Counted from the first letter of the stretch, positions 1 to 8,946 are shown. The stretch is 64,000 nucleotides of DNA from Pseudoduganella violaceinigra DSM 15887 (GCF_000425385.1 NZ_KE384358.1:317623-381622), one strand, 5' to 3'. A program made the numbers and translations. Notes: generated by a model not told the origin, from the letters alone.

Positions 1-573
1 ATCAGCAACCGTCTGGCGAAAATGAGCCCCGACGAAAAGGCGCGCGTGCAGGAACGCATGCGCGAATGGGTGTCGCTGAGCCCGGCCGAACGCAAGGCCG
101 TGCGCGAGAACTTTGCCCGCGCACAAAAGAAAGCCCCGCCGGCCGGTCAGCGTGCCGCCGAGTGGGAGCAGTACCAGAATTTGCCGGAAGAAGCCAAAAA
201 GGCCTTGGCCGAAGCGGCTGCCAACAAGAAAAACCAGGTCGCCAAGACGCCTAGCCTGGCCCAGAGCGCCGTGAAAACCCCGGCGCCCGTCAAGGCCCAG
301 GGCCACGGACTCGTGCCAGCGCCGGGTACCGTCCCGCCCGGCACGGTGCCGCCAGCGCCGATCGGCCTGCCGCAAGGGGCGCCGGCTGTCGTACCGCCGG
401 GCAGCGCGCAAAGCGCTGGCACTGCCGCTCCGGCCGTAGCGACCGCCCCTGCCGCAGCTCCTGCGGCGCCGGCCGCCGCCCCGGCACCGGCCGCGAGCGC
501 CGATGCGACCGGTAGCGCGGTTCCACCTGCCGCGTCCGGCACGCCAACCACCGCTCCGAATGCAATCAAATAA
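1..573 (+). CDS. DUF3106 domain-containing protein (5' partial)
   Basis: The frame is open from the first base of the window, so the true start lies upstream. The visible N-terminal part has the charged repeat style of DUF3106, with recurring 'MSPDEKARVQERMREW' and 'LSPAERKAVRENF' segments that look helical. From about residue 85 of the visible part it becomes a low-complexity Ala/Pro/Val tail of some 100 residues, probably disordered. DUF3106 proteins are usually small exported proteins of unknown function, and any signal peptide would be in the missing part. The stop overlaps the start of the next gene by 14 bases, so the two are likely co-transcribed. No function can be assigned. Confidence 0.75.
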   Translation: MSNRLAKMSPDEKARVQERMREWVSLSPAERKAVRENFARAQKKAPPAGQRAAEWEQYQNLPEEAKKALAEAAANKKNQVAKTPSLAQSAVKTPAPVKAQGHGLVPAPGTVPPGTVPPAPIGLPQGAPAVVPPGSAQSAGTAAPAVATAPAAAPAAPAAAPAPAASADATGSAVPPAASGTPTTAPNAIK

Positions 574-1075
574 CGCTGTGCCGACCGTCAAGCGCCGCCT
601 GATTTCGATGGTTTATGAAATCCTGCTGGCGTTTGCCGTGCTGTTCCTGCCTTTCTTTGTATTTGAAATCGCCGCCAAAGCCAGCCATACCCCGCTGGCC
701 GAGCATATGCGGCAATTCCTGGCCTTCCTGATCCTCGGCGCCTACTTCATCCACCAATGGACACGCAAGGGCCAGACCCTGGCCATGCAAACCTGGCGCA
801 TCAGGCTGGAGCAGCCCGGGAGGCAGCACCTGCCGATCCGCACCGCCGCGCTGCGCTATCTCCTTTGCTGGTTATGGATATTGCCCGGCATCCTGGTGGC
901 TTACTACGGCGACCTCAGCAATAAGCACAAACTGTACACCCTGCTGGCCAGCGCCCTGCTCTGGTCGTTGACCGCCTTCCTCGACAAGGACCGCCAGTTC
1001 CTGCATGACCGCATCGCCGGCACGCGCCTGGTGCAGCTGCCAAAGCCGGAAAAAAACCAGCAAAAAGCAGCCTGA
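560..1075 (+). CDS. RDD family integral membrane protein
   Basis: This is a 171-residue inner-membrane protein. Hydrophobic segments lie near residues 14-36, 50-68, 95-115 and 125-142. The C-terminal 'LHDRIAGTRLV' is the typical closing motif of RDD-domain proteins, as is the 'RKGQTLAMQTWRIRL' stretch in the middle. The ATG at 560 is preferred over the open frame upstream because it overlaps the end of the DUF3106 gene, as expected for a coupled operon, and it starts just before the first membrane segment. RDD proteins have been proposed to act in transport or ion balance, but the substrate is unknown here. A DUF3106-RDD pair fits a shared envelope role (inference). Confidence 0.8.
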   Translation: MQSNNAVPTVKRRLISMVYEILLAFAVLFLPFFVFEIAAKASHTPLAEHMRQFLAFLILGAYFIHQWTRKGQTLAMQTWRIRLEQPGRQHLPIRTAALRYLLCWLWILPGILVAYYGDLSNKHKLYTLLASALLWSLTAFLDKDRQFLHDRIAGTRLVQLPKPEKNQQKAA

Positions 1076-1289
1076 AAAACTGCACTTGTGTAGCATTTTG
1101 GCGATTCCCGCCGCCAGCAAAGCCCCCACCGCCTCCAGCAAAACCGGGCCATTTGCCACTTAGATATACTCGATTCCGTACTGCCTTCCCAAAACGAGAC
1201 TGGCAGCACGCGATTTATGCCCTGGTCCTGGTTCGTGCGCCCCTGAAACCGCCGTATCAACCGTGACGATCCCCAATTCTGGAGGAATC

Positions 1290-1802
1290 ATGTTGCGTGT
1301 AAAGATGAGCGTCGCCGGCATCATCCTTGTCCTGGACAGCTTCACCCCCATCCATGCGGCAACCTACAGCAACGGTACCGGCACCGCCACGTTCGACGTG
1401 TCGATGAAAATTGTCGCCAATTGCGTCATCGCGGCTTCGCCGCTGGATTTCGGCCAGACGCAAGGCGTGCTGAGCGCAGCGGTCAATGTGAATACTTCGC
1501 TCAGCGTCACCTGCACCAACACTACGCCATACAACGTCGGTCTGAATGCAGGCACCGGCAGCGGCTCTTCGGGGACCACCCGTTTCATGGCGGGCACGGG
1601 CGGCAACACAGCCACCATCTCCTTCAACCTGTTCCAGACGGCCGGCGCCACGCTTTGGGGCGATACCCAGGGCACCAACACCGTGGGCGGGGTTGGCAAC
1701 GGCGCGGCGCAATCGTTGACCGTGTACGGGCAGGTGCCGGCGCAATCCACGCCGATTCCGGATACCTACCGTTCGACCATCACAGCGACGGTCTATTTCT
1801 GA
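1290..1802 (+). CDS. Spore coat U (SCPU) domain pilus subunit, Csu-type
   Basis: This 170-residue exported protein has a signal peptide of about 23 residues (MLRVKMSVAGIILVLDSF then TPIHA) and one SCPU domain. The domain shows its two usual signatures: an early 'VSMKIVANCVIAASPLDFG' strand with a cysteine, and a second cysteine in 'LSVTCTNTTPYNVGL'. It ends in the alternating strand 'STITATVYF' that a periplasmic chaperone binds by donor-strand complementation. The start is fixed by a GGAGGA ribosome site at 1281-1286. The chaperone gene begins immediately after the stop. By family it is a structural subunit of an archaic chaperone-usher (Csu-like) pilus used in surface attachment and biofilm formation. 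Confidence 0.85.
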   Translation: MLRVKMSVAGIILVLDSFTPIHAATYSNGTGTATFDVSMKIVANCVIAASPLDFGQTQGVLSAAVNVNTSLSVTCTNTTPYNVGLNAGTGSGSSGTTRFMAGTGGNTATISFNLFQTAGATLWGDTQGTNTVGGVGNGAAQSLTVYGQVPAQSTPIPDTYRSTITATVYF

Positions 1803-2513
1803 ATGGAATACCTGGCGCCGTTTCTCCTGGCCTTGATCGCCTCTGGCAGCGCTGTCGCGGCCAGTTTGCAGATTTCGCCGGTTTCCCTGGTCCTGCGCGG
1901 CGAGCAGACGGCTACCGTCCTTCATCTGCGCAATGCCGGCGAAGAGCCGGTGTACGGCCAGGTGCGCGTATTCAAGTGGGACCAGCGCGGCAGCGAAGAC
2001 GTGCTGGAACCAGCCCAGGAGGTCGCCGCCAGCCCGCCCCTGGTGCAGGTCGCGCCAGGTGAAACCCAATTGATCAGGGTGATCCGCCTGGGCGCATCGG
2101 CGCCGGCGGAGCAGACCTACCGTCTGTTGATCGATGAAATCACGCGCGAAGGGCAAGCGCAGGCTGGCGGAGTCGACTTCCGCTTGCGCTATTCGATTCC
2201 ACTATTCATGCTGCCGGAGCGCGAGCCCGGCCCCGCGCAGCTGGAATGGCGCCTGTTCCGCCGCGAACCAGGCTGGATGCTTGCCATCGCCAATAGCGGC
2301 GGCATGCACGCCCAGATAGGCAGCGTGAAATTCGTCGCACCCGCGGGGGCCGAGCATGAAATCAGCAAAGGCCTGTTCGGCTATGTGCTGCCAGGACGCA
2401 CACGCGAGTGGCTACTGCCGCTGCCGCCCGAAACGCCGCTGGCCGCGGACGTGCGGATCGACGCGCAAGTCAACGGCAAGCCGCAATCCATCGCGGTGCG
2501 GGCCGCTCGGTGA
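1803..2513 (+). CDS. Fimbrial periplasmic chaperone, Csu-type
   Basis: This 236-residue protein has a signal peptide (about 20 residues, ending SAVAA) followed by an Ig-like domain of the PapD superfamily. It starts with the typical 'SLQISPVSLVLRGEQTATV' edge strand. A second domain ('SIPLFMLPEREPGPAQLEW') follows from about residue 130. In the family the chaperone binds unfolded pilin subunits in the periplasm and hands them to the usher. It starts at the base after the stop of the subunit gene, and its stop overlaps the GTG of the usher, so it is the middle gene of a tight operon. No unusual features. Confidence 0.85.
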   Translation: MEYLAPFLLALIASGSAVAASLQISPVSLVLRGEQTATVLHLRNAGEEPVYGQVRVFKWDQRGSEDVLEPAQEVAASPPLVQVAPGETQLIRVIRLGASAPAEQTYRLLIDEITREGQAQAGGVDFRLRYSIPLFMLPEREPGPAQLEWRLFRREPGWMLAIANSGGMHAQIGSVKFVAPAGAEHEISKGLFGYVLPGRTREWLLPLPPETPLAADVRIDAQVNGKPQSIAVRAAR

Positions 2514-4789
2514 ACCCCTGCGCCAACGCCTTATTGGGCTTGGCAGCGGTCCTGCATGCCGCGTCCGCCGCCGCGCAGGCCGATCTGTTCCTGGAGGTGA
2601 GCTTGAACGGTGAAGCAACCGGACAGGTGCTGCGCTTTCGCGAAAGCCCGCGCGGTCTGCGTACGACGGCGGCCAACCTGCGCCTGCTCGGGCTTGACCT
2701 GCGCATCTTCGGCCTGCGCGGCGACGAAGAAGATGTTGAATTATCCAGTTTGCCCGGCCTGCATTATCAATACGACCGCGCACGCCAGAGTGTCGCCTTG
2801 CGCCTGGATGACGCGCTGCGCGAGCCTGTGCGGCTCAACGCGCGCCCCGGCGCCGCGCCGCCGCAGCAGCGCGCCACGCCGGGATTCGTCTTGAACTACG
2901 ACGCGGTTGGCCAGCTGCGTCCGCAGCGCTCCCTGCTTGCGTTCAACGAACTGCGATTCTTCAATGAGCTGGGCGTGTTCAGCAGCACCGGTCTGCTCAG
3001 CGCAGGCAAGCAGGCGCGCAAGTATATGCGCTACGAAACATCCTGGAGCTGGTCCGATCCCGGCACGCTGGAGTCGCTGAAGCTGGGCGACGCCATCACG
3101 GCAGCCCTGCCCTGGAGCCGCCCGGTGCGTATCGGCGGCATCCAGTGGCGCAAGAGTTTCGACTTGCGGCCGGACCTGCTGACCTATCCGATGGCGGCCG
3201 TTGCCGGCAGCGCCGTGGTGCCCTCCGCCCTGAGCGTCTATATCAACGGCATCCAGCAATTTGGCGCCAATGTGCCGGCCGGGCCGTATGTGGTCAACCG
3301 CGTGGCCGGTTTCAGCGGGGCCGGCCAGGCCACCGTCGTCACGCGCGACGAATTGGGCCGCAGCAGCGTGCTCGACGTGCCGCTCTATGTCGACACCCGC
3401 ATGCTGTCCGCGGGATTGAGCGAGTATGCGCTGGAAGCAGGGTTCATGCGCCGCGCGTATGCCAACCGCTCTTTTTCCTATCGCAGCCCGCCTTTGGCCA
3501 GTGCCTCGGTCCGGTATGGCTTGAACAATAGCCTGACGCTGGAGGGGCACGCGGAGGCGGGCCCCGGCACCACGCTGTCGGGCGGCAGCGCGCTGCTGGC
3601 CCTGGGGGGGGCCGGCGTGCTGAATGCCAGCATGGCGGCCAGCAATGGGGGCGGCAGGCAAGGCGGGCTTGGCTACCAGTACCTCAGCCGCCGCTTCAGC
3701 GTCGACCTGCAAACCCTGCGCGCAACAGCGACATTGCGCGACCTGGCCCGGATCGATGGCGCCCTGCCGCCGCGCCGCACCGACCGGGCGTCGCTGACCG
3801 TGGCGCTTGGCGCAGGCAGCAGCGCATCGGCCAGCTATATCGCTTACGACACGCCCCAGGCACGGCCGGCGCGTATCGCTTCCCTCTCCTGGTCCAGCTA
3901 CCTCTGGCGCAGCCTGTTCCTCACCGTGTCCGGTTTCAAGGACTACAAAGAGCGCGGCAACAAGGCCTTGTCTTTCAGCCTGTCCACCAGTTTTGGCGAA
4001 CGCACTTCGGCAAGCGTCAGCGCCGGCCGCCAGAACGGCACGCGCCAGCGCGCATTCAGCCTGGTGCGCCCGCCGGATTTCGATGGCGGCGCCGGATGGT
4101 CCCTGCAGCAAGGAGGGATCGGCAACACCACGTATCGCCAGGCGCAGGTGCAATACCTGGGCCGCTATGGGCAAGCCAGCGCCATCTTTCAACGCAGCGG
4201 GCAGGCGGACAATATGGCGCTGGAACTGGCCGGTGCGATCGTCGGGATGGATGGCACCCTGGCCGCCGCACGGTCGGTCGGCGCCGGTTTTGCGCTGGTC
4301 TCGACCGGACTGGAAGGCGTCACCGTCATGCATGAAAACCGCATGCTGGGCAGGACGGACAGCGGCGGCTACCTGCTGGTGCCCAACCTCAGCCCCTATG
4401 CGGGAAACCGCATCGCGCTGGATGTCACCCAGATTGCGGCCGACGTCAATGTCGGCAATTCCGAAGCAACGGTGGCGCCGCGCAGCTTGAGCGGCTTGCT
4501 GCTGCGCTTCCCGATGTCGCGCTACCAGGCAGCCAGCATCGTGTTGACCGATGCGGCGGGAAGCTTTCTGCCGCCGGGTACGCCCGTACGGCATATCGAA
4601 AGCGGCGCCACCACCATCGTGGGATACGACGGCGTTGTCTTTATTGACGGCTTGCGCGACGAAAACCGCATCGAGGCCGGGAACGGCGAAACCTTGTGCC
4701 GCGCCAGCTTCCACTACCGCCCCATGCAGGACAAGCCCATCACGAGAATAGGCCCCCTGCCCTGCGCGCGCACCGCGGGGCCACCATGA
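2510..4789 (+). CDS. Fimbrial outer-membrane usher (FimD/PapC superfamily)
   Basis: This 759-residue usher exports and polymerises pilus subunits through the outer membrane. A GTG at 2510, overlapping the chaperone stop as GTGA, is chosen over an upstream ATG because it places a clear signal sequence (VNPCANALLGLAAVLHAASA) at the N terminus. Then come an N-terminal chaperone-binding domain with 'FLEVSLNGEATGQVLRF', a middle beta-barrel with a plug ('ALSVYINGIQQFGANVPAGP' is characteristic), and C-terminal domains from about residue 610. It is a little shorter than enterobacterial ushers, as usual for Csu-type ones. Its stop overlaps the start of the tip protein gene (ATGA). Confidence 0.88.
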   Translation: MNPCANALLGLAAVLHAASAAAQADLFLEVSLNGEATGQVLRFRESPRGLRTTAANLRLLGLDLRIFGLRGDEEDVELSSLPGLHYQYDRARQSVALRLDDALREPVRLNARPGAAPPQQRATPGFVLNYDAVGQLRPQRSLLAFNELRFFNELGVFSSTGLLSAGKQARKYMRYETSWSWSDPGTLESLKLGDAITAALPWSRPVRIGGIQWRKSFDLRPDLLTYPMAAVAGSAVVPSALSVYINGIQQFGANVPAGPYVVNRVAGFSGAGQATVVTRDELGRSSVLDVPLYVDTRMLSAGLSEYALEAGFMRRAYANRSFSYRSPPLASASVRYGLNNSLTLEGHAEAGPGTTLSGGSALLALGGAGVLNASMAASNGGGRQGGLGYQYLSRRFSVDLQTLRATATLRDLARIDGALPPRRTDRASLTVALGAGSSASASYIAYDTPQARPARIASLSWSSYLWRSLFLTVSGFKDYKERGNKALSFSLSTSFGERTSASVSAGRQNGTRQRAFSLVRPPDFDGGAGWSLQQGGIGNTTYRQAQVQYLGRYGQASAIFQRSGQADNMALELAGAIVGMDGTLAAARSVGAGFALVSTGLEGVTVMHENRMLGRTDSGGYLLVPNLSPYAGNRIALDVTQIAADVNVGNSEATVAPRSLSGLLLRFPMSRYQAASIVLTDAAGSFLPPGTPVRHIESGATTIVGYDGVVFIDGLRDENRIEAGNGETLCRASFHYRPMQDKPITRIGPLPCARTAGPP

Positions 4790-5775
4790 AGCGCTGGCTG
4801 GCCATCATGCTGTGCGCCGCAGGCAGCGCGCAAGCCGATACCTGCAGCGCAACGCTGAACAATGTCAGCTTCGGCTCAGTCAGCCCCATCACCGGCAGCG
4901 ATATCTACGCCAGTGCGACCGGCACGATCAGCTGTACCTGGACGCTGTTTTCCCCCACATTCCCCTTTTTGCTGCTGTTTCCCAACGCAGTGGTGTGCGT
5001 CAACCTGGGAACGGGCAGCAACTCAAGCGGCACCACGCCACGCACGCTTGGCACGATCCTGCAATATAACCTGTACCGCGACACCAGTTATGCGGCGGCG
5101 TCCATCTTCGGCGGGCCCGGCACGCCGTCCACGCCGACGCCGCTGACCACTGTCTTGACGACCACCAACCTGGTGACCGGCGGCACCATCAACCAGTCGT
5201 TCACCGTGTACGGCAAGATACCTGCCGGGGCCAGCCTCGCCAGCGTGCCCACCAGCGGCAACAACAGCACGGTGTACAGTTCCAGCTTCACCGGCTACGC
5301 GACCATCAATTACGCCTTTTACAACCTGGTGCAGCCAGCCTGCACCACCGGCGGAAGCAGCAGTTTCACGTTCCAGGCCAGCGCCACGGTCATCAACGAT
5401 TGCACGATTGCGGCAACGCCGGTGAATTTTGGATCCACGGGAATCCTCAACGGACCGAAGCGCGCGACCGGCTCGTTATCGGTGCGCTGCACGAAAAACA
5501 ATGACTACCAGATCACGCTGAACGGCGGCAGCGTCGCCAATAATGTCGCCGCGCGCAGGATGAAGCCGGCCAGCGGTACGGAGCGCATCAGCTACAATCT
5601 TTCGCAAACGCTGGACGGCGCGATCTGGGGGGATGGCAGCGGAGCAAGCACAAAGTACTCCGGCACGGGAACCGGTGCCGCAACCAGCGTGACGATCTAT
5701 GGGATGGTGCCGGCGCAGACAACGCCGACGCCGGGAGACTACCAGGATACCGTGACTGCTACCGTAATTTTTTAG
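4786..5775 (+). CDS. Two-domain SCPU protein, likely pilus tip adhesin (CsuE-like)
   Basis: This 329-residue exported protein has a signal peptide of about 17 residues (MKRWLAIMLCAAGSAQA) and two SCPU-like halves. The N-terminal half (about 20-190) begins 'DTCSATLNNVSFGSVSPI' and carries a hydrophobic Phe-rich stretch near 'FSPTFPFLLLFP'. In the family, exposed hydrophobic loops of the CsuE tip mediate adhesion. The C-terminal half (about 200-329) is a canonical SCPU pilin domain ending in 'DTVTATVIF'. The ATG overlaps the usher stop by 4 bases. A two-domain protein placed last in a Csu operon is normally the tip subunit; that role is inferred from order and size. Confidence 0.8.
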   Translation: MKRWLAIMLCAAGSAQADTCSATLNNVSFGSVSPITGSDIYASATGTISCTWTLFSPTFPFLLLFPNAVVCVNLGTGSNSSGTTPRTLGTILQYNLYRDTSYAAASIFGGPGTPSTPTPLTTVLTTTNLVTGGTINQSFTVYGKIPAGASLASVPTSGNNSTVYSSSFTGYATINYAFYNLVQPACTTGGSSSFTFQASATVINDCTIAATPVNFGSTGILNGPKRATGSLSVRCTKNNDYQITLNGGSVANNVAARRMKPASGTERISYNLSQTLDGAIWGDGSGASTKYSGTGTGAATSVTIYGMVPAQTTPTPGDYQDTVTATVIF

Positions 5776-6035
5776 AAAGTGATCGTGACGACCTTGCTGT
5801 CGCCATTCGAATCCGCACTGGATTGCGGCTGCGCAGCCTGGGGGGCCGCTTTGCTGATGGCGTAAGGAGCGGCGTATGCGCATTGCACGCTTTGCTGGCG
5901 CGCAGTCACTTCCACATTGCAAGACTCGACAATGGTCAAGGAAACCTGCATGGACGCGGAGCGCCCCGCCGCCTGGCTGGCAGGCGCAAACGCGGCAACA
6001 GCAACACAACACATCAAGGTGAATACGGATTTCAT
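5772..6035 (-). CDS. Small exported SCPU-like protein
   Basis: This 87-residue protein has a signal peptide (MKSVFTLMCCVAVAAFAPAS, then QA). The start is set at the Met just before the signal core, not at an upstream in-frame codon. The mature part of about 65 residues resembles a shortened SCPU domain. 'MQVSLTIVESCNV' matches the first strand of the pilus subunit at 1290-1802, 'QSVQCAYAAPYAIS' matches its 'LSVTCTNTTPYNVG' strand, and the end 'KVVTITF' looks like a terminal pilin strand. The middle of the domain is missing. The gene converges on the tip gene with a 4-base overlap. It could be a minor pilus component, a regulator of assembly or a decayed subunit. Confidence 0.6.
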   Translation of the reverse strand: MKSVFTLMCCVAVAAFAPASQAAGRSASMQVSLTIVESCNVEVTARQQSVQCAYAAPYAISKAAPQAAQPQSSADSNGDSKVVTITF

Positions 6036-6272
6036 GGCTTTACGTTCGGCGCGGACTGGTTTGGAAGGCATCGCCTTCGGCCCGCGAGTTGATCGTTGTC
6101 TAGGGTAATTTCCTGCGAGAACAATAGTACCATGGCTGGCGCCAAATTCTCACGAATAATCACAGGCATTCGGGCAACGGTAGCGTGCCGCCAACGTTGC
6201 GGAGCAAACTTGCAACGCAGCTAACGCGCCGCTGCAGGTGCGCCTATACTGGATTGGACACAGGAGGAAACC
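6036..6272. other. Intergenic region between divergent genes
   Basis: This is the longest non-coding stretch in the window, at 237 bases. It lies between the small SCPU-like gene (minus) and the methyltransferase (plus). A possible -10 hexamer TATACT occurs at 6245-6250 ahead of the methyltransferase, but no -35 element stands at a proper distance. No RNA gene, repeat or operator was recognised here. Confidence 0.4.
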
Positions 6273-7079
6273 ATGAACAAGGACAGCAGCTTCACCGGGT
6301 CAATCCCCGAGACGTACGAGCGCGCCATGGTGCCGCTTCTCTTCGCCCCTTATGCCATTGACATGGCGCGCCGCGCGGCGCGGAACAAACCGCAGCGAGT
6401 GCTGGAAATCGCCGCCGGTACCGGCGCCGTAACGCGCCGGCTCATTCAGGAAATCCCGGGCGCCCACATCCTCGCCACCGACCTTAATTCGGCCATGCTG
6501 GAACAGGCGCGCAAAGCGGTCCATTCACCGCACGTGGAATGGCGCGAAGCCGACGGCCAGCAACTGCCTTTTCCCGATGCCAGCTTCGACGCCGTGATCT
6601 GCCAATTCGGGATCATGTTCTTCCCCGATAAGGCGCGCGGCTTTAGCGAGGCGCGCCGCGTGCTGAAACCGGGCGGCCGTTATTACTTTAGCGTGTGGGG
6701 CGGCATCAGCCACAATGATTTTTCGGCCACCATCAACCACGCGCTGGCAAAGGTATTCCCCGACGACCCGCCGCGCTTCCTGGCACGGGTGCCCTACGGC
6801 TGGCACGATGTCGACGTGATACTCGATGAACTCAAGCGCGGCGGCTGGAGCAGCGGCGTCACGCATGAAGTGGTAAAGGCCACCAGCCGCGCCGATTCCG
6901 CGGCCTTGACCGCGACGGCGCTATGCCAGGGTTCTCCCTTGCGGGCCGATATCGAGGCGCGCGACCCCGCTCGCCTGCAGGAAGCCACCGATGCCGCGAT
7001 TGCGGCGCTGACGGAAAAGTACGGCAGCGGCGCCATCGAAGGCGGTATGCAGGCGATCGTATTTACTTGCGAGGCGTGA
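6273..7079 (+). CDS. Class I SAM-dependent methyltransferase (UbiE/Methyltransf_11 type)
   Basis: This 268-residue cytoplasmic protein has a Rossmann-type methyltransferase domain. Motif I 'VLEIAAGTG' is at residues 43-51, an acidic 'ATDLNSAMLEQA' follows as the second strand, and 'DAVICQFGIMFFPD' then 'EARRVLKPGGRYYFSVW' form the typical post-motifs. An AGGAGG ribosome site about 7 bases upstream fixes the start. The C-terminal third has no recognisable substrate clue. It stands alone between a pilus locus and a convergent DUF2007 gene, so the methyl acceptor cannot be inferred. Confidence 0.85.
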   Translation: MNKDSSFTGSIPETYERAMVPLLFAPYAIDMARRAARNKPQRVLEIAAGTGAVTRRLIQEIPGAHILATDLNSAMLEQARKAVHSPHVEWREADGQQLPFPDASFDAVICQFGIMFFPDKARGFSEARRVLKPGGRYYFSVWGGISHNDFSATINHALAKVFPDDPPRFLARVPYGWHDVDVILDELKRGGWSSGVTHEVVKATSRADSAALTATALCQGSPLRADIEARDPARLQEATDAAIAALTEKYGSGAIEGGMQAIVFTCEA

Positions 7080-7353
7080 ACTCATAGACGCGGGCGCCTC
7101 CCACATCGGCGTCATCGTCCAGCGCCAGTTCGCCGCGCTCGAATGCATCGAGCACTTCCAGCGCCTGCGGCAGCTCCGCCGCAGGCACCATCACCCGCGC
7201 CCCGCCTATGGCCGGTGCCAGCAGAAGGGCCGCCTGCATATGCTGGTCGTCCATGACCGTGGCATTCAGCCCCGCCGCCCGCAGGCAACCGCACAGGATG
7301 AACGCATCGGCGGGAATCAGGCAGCGCCGCACAAGGCAGAAATCGTTGTCCAT
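7063..7353 (-). CDS. DUF2007 domain protein (putative signal-transducing type)
   Basis: This is a small 96-residue cytoplasmic protein. The sequence 'LIPADAFILCGCLRAAGLNA' followed by 'GARVMVPAAELPQALEVLDA' matches the pattern of DUF2007: an address-like N-terminal helix and strand, then a 'V.V...D...A..' helix. The start could also be four codons earlier; MDNDFC is preferred. Its 3' end overlaps the convergent methyltransferase by 17 bases. The family's function is not established. Confidence 0.6.
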   Translation of the reverse strand: MDNDFCLVRRCLIPADAFILCGCLRAAGLNATVMDDQHMQAALLLAPAIGGARVMVPAAELPQALEVLDAFERGELALDDDADVGGARVYEFTPRK

Positions 7354-7405
7354 ACCGCCAATCATAGCAAGCCTTTGTCCTTGCCTGAAAATCGCCGGGC
7401 TTCGA

Positions 7406-8050
7406 TCACATCTGGAACGGATCGTTCGGGCCGAGTTTGCACCTCAGGAAGCGATATTGTCCCTCCTCTATCAGCTTCTCGATACCATGGCTGCATACCT
7501 GGTCCAGGACGGGCAAGGAGAAGCTTTTCAATAAGCGCCCCCGGGCATCGAACCAAAATCCTTGCCCGCCAACCAGCCTGGAGTCCTGGCAATCCATCTT
7601 AGTGCAATAGCGTAGGCACTCTTTACAGGAGAGTGCCCCGTTCTGGAAAAACGTCTGGCATTGATCATATTCTGCCGGCACAAGAATCTTGAATGAGCCG
7701 GATTGGAAATAGCCGCACCTGCCGTTTTCGGCGAAACGGCCCACGCCACGCCGCGCGGACGGGTAGTCGAAATCTCCGGTGTGGTAAATGCCCGGCACGA
7801 CCACGCGCCCGCGCCGGTCAAGCGCCAGCACTTCGCGCGGATCTTCGATCAAAAGAACCGCCTTGCCGGATTTCTTGAATTTGAGCTTGCGCAGGTATTG
7901 CGGCTTGAGCGATCGTACATTCCCCTTAACCGTAAAGCAGGAAGGGGACCATGCCTCCAGGCCATCCTTGGCCGGACAGCCGGTATCCGCAGCGAAGGCG
8001 CGCCATGACGTCAACGCCAGCAACATCAGCAAGACACAGCCACGCATCAT
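7406..8050 (-). CDS. Exported cysteine-rich WG-repeat-like protein
   Basis: This 214-residue protein has a clear signal peptide (about MMRGCVLLMLLALTSWRAFA then AD). The mature part has about ten cysteines, including 'CKECLRYCTKMDCQD', which suggests disulfides in the periplasm or outside the cell. Segments such as 'GRCGYFQSGSFKILVPAEYD' and 'FWFDARGRLLKSF' resemble the Gly-Tyr ... Val-Pro-x-x-Tyr-Asp pattern of WG repeats, which are beta-rich. I do not recognise a specific family. The start overlaps the stop of the LysR gene, which lies upstream on the same strand, so the two may be co-transcribed. Confidence 0.6.
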   Translation of the reverse strand: MMRGCVLLMLLALTSWRAFAADTGCPAKDGLEAWSPSCFTVKGNVRSLKPQYLRKLKFKKSGKAVLLIEDPREVLALDRRGRVVVPGIYHTGDFDYPSARRGVGRFAENGRCGYFQSGSFKILVPAEYDQCQTFFQNGALSCKECLRYCTKMDCQDSRLVGGQGFWFDARGRLLKSFSLPVLDQVCSHGIEKLIEEGQYRFLRCKLGPNDPFQM

Positions 8051-8946
8051 ATATCTCCGATCAATAAAGGATGTTGGGCCGTGAAAGCCGCCAAGTGTTC
8101 GAGCAAGGCACGCACCCGCGCCGGCAGGTAGCGCTGCTGCGACCAGACCGCATAGACGCTGCGCTCGCGCGACGTCCAGCCCGGCAGCAGCCGCACCAGC
8201 GCCCCCGCCTCAAGACTGGCGTGGCATTGCAGTTCCGGCGCCAGGACGATACCAAGGCCAGCTTCCGCCATCATCACCGCCAGGCGGACTTCGTTCACGC
8301 GCACCCTCGGGTCGGGATGCAGCACGGACTGCGCACCGCTGACGGGATCCTGCAAATGCCATTCGCGCAGCGGCAGCGTGGCGATGGTGGAATGGCCAGC
8401 CAGCTCCACCGCATTGCGCGGCACGCCGTGCCGTGCCAGATAGGCCGGCGACGCAGCCAGCACCAGCCGCACGTTCCCCAGCTTGCGCTGCGTGAGCGTG
8501 GAATCGGCCATCGCACCAATCCGGATCGCCAGGTCGGCGCCGCTGCCCACCAGATCCTGGACCTCGTTGGACAAATCAAGTTCCAGCTTCACCTTCGGGT
8601 ATTGATCAAGGAAACTGGCCCATGCCGGGGCCAGGATCTCGCTGGCAAAATTCACCGGCGCCAGCACGCGGATGGTGCCCTCGATGGCGCCCAGCGTGGC
8701 ATCGAGCCGCAGCGTGGCCTGGCGCAGCGACTGCACCAGCGGGCGGCATTGCTCGTAATACTGCAAGCCCTCCGCGGTGGGCTGGGTACGGCGCGCACTG
8801 CGGTGCAGGAGACGATAGCCCAGCGCCGACTCCAGCTTCTGCAGGCGGCGGGTGACGGTGGCGGTAGGCAAGCCTTCCTTCGCCGCCGCGGCATTCAGGC
8901 TACCGGCTTCGACGATGGCGATAAACAGGGCAAGGTCGTCAAGCAT
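8047..8946 (-). CDS. LysR family transcriptional regulator
   Basis: This 299-residue regulator has an N-terminal winged helix-turn-helix (residues 1-60, 'AGSLNAAAAKEGLPTATVTR' as the HTH) and a periplasmic-binding-like effector domain from about residue 88. It belongs to the CrgA-like group common in Burkholderiales. It is divergent from the DUF2798 gene at 9045, and the 98-base gap holds two dyads suitable as operators. The expected regulation is activation or repression of the divergent gene plus autorepression. The effector is unknown. Confidence 0.88.
   Translation of the reverse strand: MLDDLALFIAIVEAGSLNAAAAKEGLPTATVTRRLQKLESALGYRLLHRSARRTQPTAEGLQYYEQCRPLVQSLRQATLRLDATLGAIEGTIRVLAPVNFASEILAPAWASFLDQYPKVKLELDLSNEVQDLVGSGADLAIRIGAMADSTLTQRKLGNVRLVLAASPAYLARHGVPRNAVELAGHSTIATLPLREWHLQDPVSGAQSVLHPDPRVRVNEVRLAVMMAEAGLGIVLAPELQCHASLEAGALVRLLPGWTSRERSVYAVWSQQRYLPARVRALLEHLAAFTAQHPLLIGDI

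Noticed and set aside
1076..1289. Possible small RNA or gene between the RDD gene and the pilus operon
   Set aside because: No convincing promoter, terminator, structured element or short ORF with a ribosome site was found in the 214 bases.
2408..2509. Longer N terminus for the usher from an ATG at 2408
   Set aside because: The extra 34 residues are Arg/Ala-rich antisense-style sequence within the chaperone gene and would bury the signal peptide that begins at the GTG.
2741..4714. Long minus-strand open frame opposite the usher gene
   Set aside because: The usher on the other strand has full family features; the antisense frame has none.
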